DNA from: an uncultured Chloroflexota bacterium
GTDB lineage: Bacteria; Chloroflexota; Anaerolineae; Aggregatilineales; Phototrophicaceae
Assembly: GCA_937927665.1 (NCBI GenBank)
Contig: CALBRY010000316.1
Location: 1 to 7,269, forward strand
Length of the DNA stretch: 7,269 bases
Direction: 5' to 3'
Shown: positions 1 through 6,530 of the stretch, piece by piece
Position numbering within the stretch: position 1 is the stretch's first letter
How the letters are laid out: every line of letters begins with the position of its first letter
Program-made: the position numbers and the translations under genes
Notes under the pieces: model-generated
Database searches by the model: none
Seen by the model: the letters and a program-made list of their open reading frames with translations, nothing else
What the model was told of the DNA's origin: nothing

Positions 1-129
1 TCTTGTATCCGGCGTAATTGCATCATAGACCCAATACTTCAGGACTTCGTTGTCCAACTGCGCGATACCCAATTCATAGCGGCTGTACAGCGGGTTGAGG
101 AGAAACGGTGTTTTTGTGGTTGTCATCAT
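1..129 (-). CDS. Unknown protein, N-terminal part, divergent from the A2M gene (3' end outside window)
   Basis: I do not recognise this protein. Reading the minus strand from 129 leftward gives 43 uninterrupted codons to the window edge, beginning MMTTTKTPFLLNPLYSRYEL and continuing with an acidic and aromatic stretch that includes the residues LKYWVYDAITPDTR. Two adjacent ATG codons (129-127 and 126-124) could start it. An in-frame TGA lies about seven codons upstream, so no longer start exists. A GGAG at 144-141 on the minus strand is 11 bases from the first ATG, a slightly long but usable Shine-Dalgarno spacing. There is no signal peptide or membrane segment in the visible part, so a cytoplasmic protein is likely. 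It is transcribed away from the A2M gene across an 85-base intergenic region. The codons look natural (mixed, C/G-rich third positions), but 43 codons are little evidence, so the call rests on the open frame, the start context and the divergent arrangement. Confidence 0.55.
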   Translation of the reverse strand, partial: MMTTTKTPFLLNPLYSRYELGIAQLDNEVLKYWVYDAITPDTR

Positions 130-150
130 GAAAGCGTAGGCTCCGCGTCA

Positions 151-167
151 TGTTCATTTATTGAACA
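151..167. promoter_or_regulatory. Operator-like inverted repeat TGTTCA-N5-TGAACA
   Basis: TGTTCA at 151-156 and TGAACA at 162-167 form a perfect 6-base inverted repeat around the AT-rich spacer TTTAT. The size and symmetry suit a homodimeric helix-turn-helix regulator. It sits about 50 bases before the A2M start and 22 bases before the divergent start, so one bound protein could affect both genes. No regulator gene is visible next to it, and a 6-base dyad can arise by chance. Confidence 0.3.
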
Positions 168-173
168 AGAATA

Positions 174-183
174 CAGAATTCTG
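174..183. repeat. Perfect 10-base palindrome CAGAATTCTG
   Basis: The ten bases read identically on both strands with no spacer. The palindrome lies seven bases downstream of the TGTTCA/TGAACA dyad and about 30 bases before the A2M start codon. It could be a second operator half or part of the A2M leader. GAATTC cores also occur elsewhere in the window, so its significance is uncertain. Confidence 0.2.
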
Positions 184-202
184 CACATTCTGCTGCTCAC
201 AT

Positions 203-209
203 GAGGAGA
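203..209 (+). promoter_or_regulatory. Ribosome binding site that decides the A2M start
   Basis: GAGGAGA lies five bases upstream of the ATG at 215, an ideal purine-rich Shine-Dalgarno arrangement. The same frame is open back to a TTG at 161, but that start lacks a comparable site. It would also put 18 residues with three cysteines in front of the signal peptide. The site therefore fixes the start at 215. Confidence 0.8.
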
Positions 210-214
210 AGCAA

Positions 215-3200
215 ATGCGCCGTATATCTTTTCTGATCGCTGTCCTGTTCATTGCCTTAGGTCTGACCCTCCCATTTGCACCCACAACCGGACAAGACGA
301 TACCCTGCTGATCACCGAGGTTTTGCCGGCAGATGGCAGCGAAAATATCGGGAGTGAAGCAGAGATCACGGTGATCTTTAACCGCCCTGTGGTTCCGCTC
401 TCAACCTCGCTTGACAGTGCAGAACTGCCGCATCCACTGCTGATCGATCCACCGGTGGCGGGTGAGGGAACATGGATCAATACCTCCATTTATGTATTCC
501 ACCCCGAAGCGCAATACACGCCGAACACGCTCTACACGGTGACTATTGAAGCAGGACTGACAGCTGTTGATGGTGCGGTGCTGGCACAGGATTATCAATC
601 GACCTTCCAAACTGCCTCCCGCCAAATGTACCAGATTCGATTTGGAACTTCTGATCAGCCCGGCTCTCGCACTGCTAACAGCTCTACCCTGCGCATCCCA
701 TATCTCTGGTTCTACTTCAATCAACCTGTGGATACTGCCGAAATCGAACGCGCGTTATACATTCGTCCGTTGGGAGCCACCTCCGGTACAGTCGATCTGA
801 ATTTCGTGTGGTATGAGGACGAGCATGAGATTGTGACGATCTCTCCGGTTGATCTGCTGGCAATGGATAGTGAATATGAAGCTGGAATTGATGTCAATCA
901 ACTTCCGCCAAATACCTTGTCGATCCCTGATCAATCACAATCCAGTGTGACCTTTCGCACTGTACCTTTCCCGTCAATTTTGAGTACAGAACCGGAAGAC
1001 GGCGCAATCGATGCGGGGAATGGTTTCAGAGTCAACTTTGCATCCCCGATGGACGCCGAAACCCTGTTTCAGCGAATCACGATTGAGCCTCAGCCCGAAG
1101 TGCTCGCGGAGTTCTACCGGTGGGACAGTTACTATCTGATGTTCCCTGTGCAGCCTCGAACCACCTACACGGTGACTCTGCCGGAAGGCATGCGCGACAT
1201 CTACGGAAACGAAATCGCAGGGGGACGTGTCATCACCTACACGACCGCACCACCTTCACCGAGTGCAAGACTCAATGCACCGGGATTGATGGGATTCTTC
1301 AACGCGTACAACCCGGATACGGGCATCTACTTAACGCACCGCAATATCGACAATGTTGATCTTGACCTTTACACCGTGCCCCTTGAGCAGTTTGTCGGCT
1401 ATGTGCTGAACGACAATATCCGCGATTATGTACCTACGCCGGAACGACTCGTCCGGTCTTGGACGGAGACACTGCAAGGCGCAATAGATCAGTCTGTGCC
1501 TACGTATTTGAGTCTCGGAGGCGTTGACGAATGCCCGGATGCGCCGGAGTCACAACTGAATGTCGGCGCGGAGGCTCAGGTGAGCGAGACGCGCACAGCC
1601 GCAGAAGCGCTCACTGCGCCGGGAGAGGGTGAGATTCAAGCATACCTGTACCCAAACGTTTATTTTCCTATCGTGGGCGGTCCGACATGCCTTGACGGGG
1701 TTTACTGGTGGGAAGTCGAAATCGCGCCGAACACCACCGCGTGGGCAGCCGAGAGTAATGATCAGGGGGCAATTCTTGAACCTGCACCGCCGTTGAGCGG
1801 TACCCTTGTTCCTATCCATTCCGCCAGTGACGGCGCTTTAGCAGCAGGAATTTACTATCTGGACGCACACCATGAATTAACACCTGAGCAAACACTTCGG
1901 CAGGTGCATTTCATGATGGTGATGACCGCCAATCTCACCGTCAAAGCGTCACAAGATGAGGTGCTTGTATGGGCGACCGATGTGCAGTCCGGTCTGCCGA
2001 TTCCGAACGCACCGATCACGATTTACAGCGCAGGTCGAGGTGCGGTCGCCGCTGGGGTGACTGACTCCGATGGACTGCTGCGCGTCGCAATTCCTCCGGT
2101 TCTTGATCTCATCCGCAACGCGCAGATCGCTGTTTTGCAGACATCCGAGCACTTAGGGATTGGCTCGACACGGTGGGCAAACGGAATTGACCCCGGTTTT
2201 TTTGGATACAGCACGAATTATGCGCCGCAGCAGTACCGCGTATTTGCTTACGTTGATCGTCCGATCTATCGTCCCGGTCAGACCGGGTACTTCCGCGCAA
2301 TCGTCCGCACCAGCGACGATATGGCGTACTTCCCGCCAGACATCGACTCGGTTCCGGTGCGCATCAGTCAAGGGGACAGCAGTATTCTGTTTAGCGGTGA
2401 AGTGCCGATATCTCCTTATGGAACGATCAGCGGGGAATTCACGATCCCTGAGGATGCCTACGGTGCGTATCAAGTGCAGGTGATGATCCCTAGCCCGTTT
2501 GATCAATTTCCGGAAGGGGGGAGCACCAGCTTTGTCATTGGAGAGTATCGCCTGCCGGAATTTGAGGTGAGCACAACGCCGATCACAGAGCAGGTGGTGC
2601 AAAGCGACGAAATCGATGTTTTGGTGGAAGGGCGCTACTTCTTTGATGCACCGGTGGGTGACGCACGGGTCGAGTATCGCGCCATTGCACAGCCGTTTAC
2701 CTTCCATTATCGCGGTGAGGGCTATTACCAGTTCTACGATCGCAGTGAAGAACGAGGCAACCGTGATTATGGGCGTGTGATCCTTGAAGAAGAAGACGGT
2801 CAGACGGATTCTGCCGGACAATATCACATTCGTTTCCCCGCCGAATTGATCGTGACTGATCGCAGTCAGCTCTACACCATTGAAGCAACGGTACATGATG
2901 CCACTGGCGCGACCGTTTCTGAGCAAACGAATGTGATCGTCCATGCGGGGCTGATTTATGTCGGCGGGCAGCCTGAGCAATATGTGGGGCAGGCGGGCGA
3001 ACCGATGAATATCAACCTGATCGCGGTGGATTGGGAGAGTCAGGGAGTGCCCGATCAGACGGTTGAGGTAGCTGTCATCGAACGCCGTTTCCACAGTGTG
3101 CAAGAAATGGACTCGGTTGGGCGTACGACCTGGACGTACGAAATTGAAGAAATTCCGATCACGTCCACACAAATCACAACAGGCGCAGACGGGAAAGCAG

Positions 3201-6124
3201 TCTTCACGTTTACACCCCCCAACGGCGGCAGCTACCAGATCAATCTGACCACGCGCGACGAAGCGGGAAACACTATCCGCAGCGCGGTGTATACATGGGT
3301 CGCCAGCGGTGAATATGTTTCGTGGCAAATGGCGAACAATAACCGGATCGATTTGATTGCCGATCGGGATGAGTATCAAATCGGCGATACCGCCGAAATC
3401 CTGATTACGTCGCCATTTCAGGGCGTACATGAGGCACTGATCACGGTTGAGCGCGGCGACATTCTTTCAGTCGAACGGGTGACGATGACCAGCAATACGT
3501 ATATTTATCGTCTGCCGATTACCTCGGAGCATGTGCCGAATGTATTTGTGAGTGTTGTACTCGTCAAAGGCGTTGACGATACCAACCCGATTGCTGCCTT
3601 CAGAACAGGGTTAGTGCAGATTTCCGTCAATACCGAATCACGGGTACTCAATGTCGAGATTACGGCGGATCGGGATCGCGCTGAACCTACTGGTGAAGTG
3701 ACTTTCATCGTCCGCACGACTGACTCCGATGGAAATCCAGTGGCGGCGGAAATTGGGGCAGCACTGACGGACGTTGCCTCCTTAAGCGTGATTCAACCCG
3801 ATCAGCGCGATTTACTGACGTACTTTTATGGTCGCACGGGAATTGGTATACGTACCGGAACGGTGCTCACGATGAACACCGACTACTACACTCAGTACAT
3901 CATGGACATGATTAAGGGCGGCGGTGGGGGTGGTGGAATGTCGTATATTCGCGACAACTTTGTTGACACACCGTACTGGGAGACACTAACGACCTCTGAC
4001 GAAACCGGTGAAGCCATCTTCACAATCACGCTCCCGGATAATCTGACCACATGGCGTTTAGATGTGCGCGCGATCACACGCGGCGAAGATGGCGTGATGC
4101 AGGTCGGACAGAATACACACGATATCGTTAGCACAATCCCCTTGATGGTGCGCACAGTAACGCCGCGCTTCTTCGTGGTCGATGATGCGCTGACGTTAGG
4201 CGCAGTCGTCAACAACAATACTTCAGAAGTGATAACGGTTGATGTGACACTGGATGCACTTGGTCTTGTTACAGTCGATTCGCTTACACAACGGGTGAAT
4301 ATCCCGGCAGACGGCTCAACGCGCGTGAATTGGCAGGTTACGGTGAGCGATGTGGAAAGTGTGGATGTCGTCGTAACCGCGCGTGAAATCAGCGGCATGT
4401 ATGCGGACTCGGCACGGTCGGCAGTGATCCGCGAATCGGATGGTCGGCTGCCGGTGAACCGCTACTTCGTGCCAGAAACGGTCGCCACCTCAGGCATCAT
4501 GCGCGATGCGGGTACACGCACGGAAGTAATCGCACTGCCCGACTCGATCGATCCCACGCGGGGAGACCTCACGATCAATCTTCAGTCGTCACTTGCAGCG
4601 GTCACACTCGATGGTTTGGATTATTTGCGCCAATTCCCGCATATGTGCGTTGAGCAGACCGTCAGCCGCTTCTTACCCAACGTGATGACCTATCGCGCAC
4701 TCGTTGATCTGGGAATCAGCGATGTTTCGCTGCAAGCGAGTTTACATGCACAGGTATCAGCCGCAATCGAGCAGCTCACAAGCTGGCAGTTGGTAGATGG
4801 GGGATGGGGCTGGTTTGCGGGCAACGAGAGCAATCCGCTCACAACCGCCTATACGCTGATCGGGCTTACAGAAGCAAAAAACATAGGAATCGTACTCGAA
4901 GCCACAATGATCGAACGAGCGCAGGGCTATTTGCGCTCCCAGTTGATCGTTCCCAATGTGCAGACCGAAACATGGGTACTAAACCGTCAGGCATTTATCT
5001 TGTATGTGCTGAGCTACTCCGGCAGCCCGGATATCGCCCGCACCTCGGTGATGTACGAGTGGCGGGAACGGCTTAACCTTGATGCGCAGGCGTTTTTGTT
5101 AATGACCGTGCAGTTGATCAATTCGGAGGACGCGCGGATCGAAACGCTGCGCGCCAACCTAATCAGCGACGCTGTGATGAGCGCGACCGGGACGCATTGG
5201 GAAGAGTCTCGCATTGATTATTGGAACTGGTCAACGGATGTGCGCACCACCGCGATCGTGCTGAAGGCGCTCATTCAATCTGGCGGTGAAAGCGATCTGC
5301 TGCCGAATGCCGTTCGCTGGTTGGTGACCGCGCGTGAGCGCACCTATTGGGGAACGACCCAGCAGACCGCATGGGCGATCATGGCGCTCACCGATTGGAT
5401 GGTCATGACAGGCGAACTCCGCCCAAGTTATGGTTATTCGGTAACCCTCAATGACAGTGAAATCGCGGCGGAGACGACTTCACCGGAGATCGCAGACGAG
5501 ACGCGCACCCTTGTGCAGCAGGTCAGCGAGTTGGTGATCGGTGAAAATAACGAGTTGGTCATCGAACGCGACGACGGAAACGGCATTCTGTACTATACCG
5601 CGTATCTAAATGCCTATCTGCCTGTTCCCGAAGTGACTGCGCTCAATCACGGAATCATTGTGGAACGCCGCTATGTTCGCCATCAAACAAACCCAACAGA
5701 TGCTCCGCCGGAGTTTATCATTGCGGCTCAGGTGGGGGATATTGTCGAGGTATGGCTTACGGTGATTGCGCCGGACAGTCTGTATTACGTTGTGATTGAT
5801 GATCCACTGCCTGCCGGGGTTGAGGCGATCGTGCCGGGGCAGTTGAACAATCAGCAGCTTGGAGCACGACCGGGGTGGTATTCAACTCGACAATATGGGT
5901 GGAATAGTTGGCGCTTCCACAACATTGAATTCCATGATGATCGGGTGGTGCTGTACGCCGGGTACCTCCCACCGGGGACGTACGAATATCGATATCTGGT
6001 GCGCGCAGGCTTCGCCGGGACTTTCAATGTGATCCCAACGACGGCGCAGGAATTCTACTTCCCGGAGGTGTATGGACGAAACAGCGGAAGCGTATTCACG
6101 ATCTTGCCCGCTGCTTCACCCTAA
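215..6124 (+). CDS. Secreted bacterial alpha-2-macroglobulin with intact thioester
   Basis: The product (1969 aa) is a bacterial alpha-2-macroglobulin, a broad protease trap. When a protease cuts the bait region, the protein changes shape and its thioester can bind the attacker covalently. Residues 1 to about 27 are a Sec signal peptide (MRR, then a hydrophobic core) with no lipobox Cys. Three Big_5-like Ig domains follow at about 33-135, 138-252 and 253-346. Next is a macroglobulin-like domain at about 350-565 with an SH3-like insert at 440-522, then a carboxypeptidase-regulatory-like module at about 567-640. The MG2 signature DRPIYRPGQ is at 681-689 and EYRLPEF at 777-783. The bait-region domain starts near 1043, Gly7 is at 1235-1241, and the core motif LPDNLTTWR is at 1273-1281. 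The thioester CVEQ is at 1478-1481, barrel motif DGGWGW at 1528-1533, and an MG10-like end at about 1816-1969. It is longer than E. coli YfhM (about 1650 aa) because of its N-terminal domains. No C-terminal anchor is visible. The family call is firm; exact domain borders are estimates. Confidence 0.96.
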   Translation: MRRISFLIAVLFIALGLTLPFAPTTGQDDTLLITEVLPADGSENIGSEAEITVIFNRPVVPLSTSLDSAELPHPLLIDPPVAGEGTWINTSIYVFHPEAQYTPNTLYTVTIEAGLTAVDGAVLAQDYQSTFQTASRQMYQIRFGTSDQPGSRTANSSTLRIPYLWFYFNQPVDTAEIERALYIRPLGATSGTVDLNFVWYEDEHEIVTISPVDLLAMDSEYEAGIDVNQLPPNTLSIPDQSQSSVTFRTVPFPSILSTEPEDGAIDAGNGFRVNFASPMDAETLFQRITIEPQPEVLAEFYRWDSYYLMFPVQPRTTYTVTLPEGMRDIYGNEIAGGRVITYTTAPPSPSARLNAPGLMGFFNAYNPDTGIYLTHRNIDNVDLDLYTVPLEQFVGYVLNDNIRDYVPTPERLVRSWTETLQGAIDQSVPTYLSLGGVDECPDAPESQLNVGAEAQVSETRTAAEALTAPGEGEIQAYLYPNVYFPIVGGPTCLDGVYWWEVEIAPNTTAWAAESNDQGAILEPAPPLSGTLVPIHSASDGALAAGIYYLDAHHELTPEQTLRQVHFMMVMTANLTVKASQDEVLVWATDVQSGLPIPNAPITIYSAGRGAVAAGVTDSDGLLRVAIPPVLDLIRNAQIAVLQTSEHLGIGSTRWANGIDPGFFGYSTNYAPQQYRVFAYVDRPIYRPGQTGYFRAIVRTSDDMAYFPPDIDSVPVRISQGDSSILFSGEVPISPYGTISGEFTIPEDAYGAYQVQVMIPSPFDQFPEGGSTSFVIGEYRLPEFEVSTTPITEQVVQSDEIDVLVEGRYFFDAPVGDARVEYRAIAQPFTFHYRGEGYYQFYDRSEERGNRDYGRVILEEEDGQTDSAGQYHIRFPAELIVTDRSQLYTIEATVHDATGATVSEQTNVIVHAGLIYVGGQPEQYVGQAGEPMNINLIAVDWESQGVPDQTVEVAVIERRFHSVQEMDSVGRTTWTYEIEEIPITSTQITTGADGKAVFTFTPPNGGSYQINLTTRDEAGNTIRSAVYTWVASGEYVSWQMANNNRIDLIADRDEYQIGDTAEILITSPFQGVHEALITVERGDILSVERVTMTSNTYIYRLPITSEHVPNVFVSVVLVKGVDDTNPIAAFRTGLVQISVNTESRVLNVEITADRDRAEPTGEVTFIVRTTDSDGNPVAAEIGAALTDVASLSVIQPDQRDLLTYFYGRTGIGIRTGTVLTMNTDYYTQYIMDMIKGGGGGGGMSYIRDNFVDTPYWETLTTSDETGEAIFTITLPDNLTTWRLDVRAITRGEDGVMQVGQNTHDIVSTIPLMVRTVTPRFFVVDDALTLGAVVNNNTSEVITVDVTLDALGLVTVDSLTQRVNIPADGSTRVNWQVTVSDVESVDVVVTAREISGMYADSARSAVIRESDGRLPVNRYFVPETVATSGIMRDAGTRTEVIALPDSIDPTRGDLTINLQSSLAAVTLDGLDYLRQFPHMCVEQTVSRFLPNVMTYRALVDLGISDVSLQASLHAQVSAAIEQLTSWQLVDGGWGWFAGNESNPLTTAYTLIGLTEAKNIGIVLEATMIERAQGYLRSQLIVPNVQTETWVLNRQAFILYVLSYSGSPDIARTSVMYEWRERLNLDAQAFLLMTVQLINSEDARIETLRANLISDAVMSATGTHWEESRIDYWNWSTDVRTTAIVLKALIQSGGESDLLPNAVRWLVTARERTYWGTTQQTAWAIMALTDWMVMTGELRPSYGYSVTLNDSEIAAETTSPEIADETRTLVQQVSELVIGENNELVIERDDGNGILYYTAYLNAYLPVPEVTALNHGIIVERRYVRHQTNPTDAPPEFIIAAQVGDIVEVWLTVIAPDSLYYVVIDDPLPAGVEAIVPGQLNNQQLGARPGWYSTRQYGWNSWRFHNIEFHDDRVVLYAGYLPPGTYEYRYLVRAGFAGTFNVIPTTAQEFYFPEVYGRNSGSVFTILPAASP
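1532..1780 (+). other. SH3-like (SH3b-type) domain nested in the A2M (residues 440-522)
   Basis: This segment begins with CPDAPESQLNVGAEAQV, runs through GGPTCLDGVYWWEVEI and ends with a WAAES...ILEP pattern. A Cys, a 'xLxVG' strand, a second Cys followed by aromatic 'WW.V', and a closing 'W.AE' is the pattern of extracellular bacterial SH3-like domains that I associate with Chloroflexota proteins. Cys440 and Cys492 probably form its disulfide. The flanking A2M sequence appears to be one macroglobulin-like domain: RLVRSWTE lies before the insert and AAGIYYLDA after it. The segment therefore looks inserted into a loop. The likely role is ligand or cell-wall binding, which is inferred. Confidence 0.65.
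3917..3937 (+). other. Seven-glycine run in the predicted bait region (residues 1235-1241)
   Basis: Seven consecutive glycine codons (GGC, GGC, GGT, GGG, GGT, GGT, GGA) follow YIMDMIK and precede MSYIRDNF, where the A2M core domain starts. In this family the segment just before the core domain is the exposed bait that proteases cleave. A flexible glycine linker flanked by Lys, Arg, Met and Tyr offers sites for trypsin-like and chymotrypsin-like enzymes. The codons are mixed, so this is a selected protein feature and not a simple DNA repeat. The bait assignment is inferred from position. Confidence 0.6.
4646..4657 (+). other. Thioester motif CVEQ of the A2M (residues 1478-1481)
   Basis: Cys1478 and Gln1481 are the pair that forms the internal beta-cysteinyl gamma-glutamyl thioester in A2M and complement proteins, with Glu1480 as the conserved intervening acid. 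The motif sits in PHMCVEQTVSRFLPN at the start of the alpha/alpha barrel, as expected. Most relatives have Gly directly before the Cys; here it is Met1477. Cys1478 is the only cysteine of the predicted mature protein outside the SH3-like insert. The reactive chemistry therefore looks intact, unlike E. coli YfaS, which lacks the Cys. Confidence 0.9.
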
Positions 6125-6158
6125 TCTGCTAAAGCTGAGCTATTGGATGGTGAACGGA

Positions 6159-6444
6159 TCAGGCGGTGTGAGCTCGTCCACTGTTCTCTTTTCCGCCTTT
6201 AGTGATGCTTCCTACGCACTGATATACCCGCTGCGGCGAGATACCGAAGCCGTTAGCACGGTCGCTCAGGGATTCGCCCTTTGCGTAGCGGAGACGAAAG
6301 ATTTCGTTGCGTGAGAGGTTAGGCTGCGCAGACTTGATTCCAGTGAGGGTGAGCATCCAATGTGCGCATTCGGACGATGATAATTGTCTGGTCCCGATTC
6401 CAAATCAACCAGATGAGGAACTCAATGTAATGAATTTCGCTCAT
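6159..6444 (-). pseudogene. Small helix-turn-helix gene split over two frames (possible pseudogene)
   Basis: Two overlapping minus-strand frames together look like one gene of about 94 codons. The upstream frame (6444 to stop 6321-6319, 41 aa) starts MSEIHYIEFLIWLIWNRDQT and ends HPHWNQVCAA. The downstream frame is open from 6404 to the stop at 6159. Its first ATG is at 6356, but that codon lacks a ribosome binding site. It contains LSRNEIFRLRYAKGESLSD and then FGISPQRVYQ, a helix-turn-helix like those of sigma region 4 or small DNA-binding proteins ('GISxQRVxQ' recognition helix). Joining them needs one base skipped, or two added, between about 6322 and 6404. The second helix reads SDRANGFG where relatives usually have SDLAxxFG; an Arg at a buried position fits decay. 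Codon third positions look natural in both parts. A pseudogene is likeliest; a sequencing error, a real frameshift or a chance frame remain possible. It lies antisense to, and downstream of, the A2M gene. Confidence 0.4.
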
Positions 6445-6517
6445 CTTGCTTGGGGGTCTCAGCAATACCTACATCATTGGGCACCGCTTGAACTTAACTT
6501 GGGGCAATAAGGCGAAT

Positions 6518-6521
6518 GGAG
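6518..6521 (+). promoter_or_regulatory. Ribosome binding site of the secreted protein gene
   Basis: GGAG (in AATGGAGACAAAG) lies nine bases before the ATG at 6531, a normal spacing. It supports that start, which also places a complete signal peptide at the N terminus. Confidence 0.65.
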
Positions 6522-6530
6522 ACAAAGATC

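Larger units (their letters stand above)
130..214. promoter_or_regulatory. Divergent intergenic region with two palindromes
   Basis: These 85 bases separate two gene starts pointing away from each other, so promoters for both are expected here. I could not find a convincing -35/-10 pair on either strand. TTGAAC at 161-166 resembles a -35 element, but the hexamer 17 bases on (CACATT) is a poor -10. The region does hold two perfect palindromes, at 151-167 and 174-183, either of which could be an operator. The regulatory role is inferred from position only. Confidence 0.45.
6125..6530. other. Gap between the two + strand genes, no intact gene
   Basis: No intact, well-supported gene lies between the A2M stop codon and the next + strand start. 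Short + strand frames here (for example 6307-6510) have no recognisable product or good ribosome binding site. The minus strand holds the frame-split helix-turn-helix relic described separately at 6159-6444. I found no convincing terminator: the best dyad, AGGCGG at 6161-6166 with CCGCCT at 6193-6198, has a 26-base loop and only three following T residues. I could not support a promoter for the gene at 6531. Confidence 0.5.

Noticed and set aside
161..214. A longer A2M gene starting at TTG 161
   Set aside because: It would add 18 residues with three cysteines ahead of the signal peptide and lacks a good ribosome binding site, while ATG 215 has GAGGAGA at ideal spacing.
2153..3430. A 425-codon open frame on the minus strand inside the A2M gene
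   Set aside because: It is fully antisense to well-recognised macroglobulin domains, has no family resemblance, and its His/Arg/Cys-rich composition is typical of a shadow frame made by the codon use of the sense gene.
2061..3732. The 12-base string TGACTCCGATGG occurring twice within the A2M gene
   Set aside because: Both copies encode the same short Thr-Asp-Ser-Asp-Gly turn common in Ig-like modules. With no longer flanking identity this is shared protein motif use, not a DNA repeat.
3892..4398. A Ser/Thr-rich 168-codon minus-strand frame with a proline run
   Set aside because: The proline run is the complement of the seven-glycine codons of the A2M bait region, so this is a shadow frame.
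6161..6198. Possible terminator hairpin AGGCGG...CCGCCT after the A2M gene
   Set aside because: The perfect stem is only six base pairs with a 26-base loop and a weak inner GTG/CAC pairing, and just three T residues follow. It also falls inside the minus-strand coding-like frame, whose codons explain the sequence.
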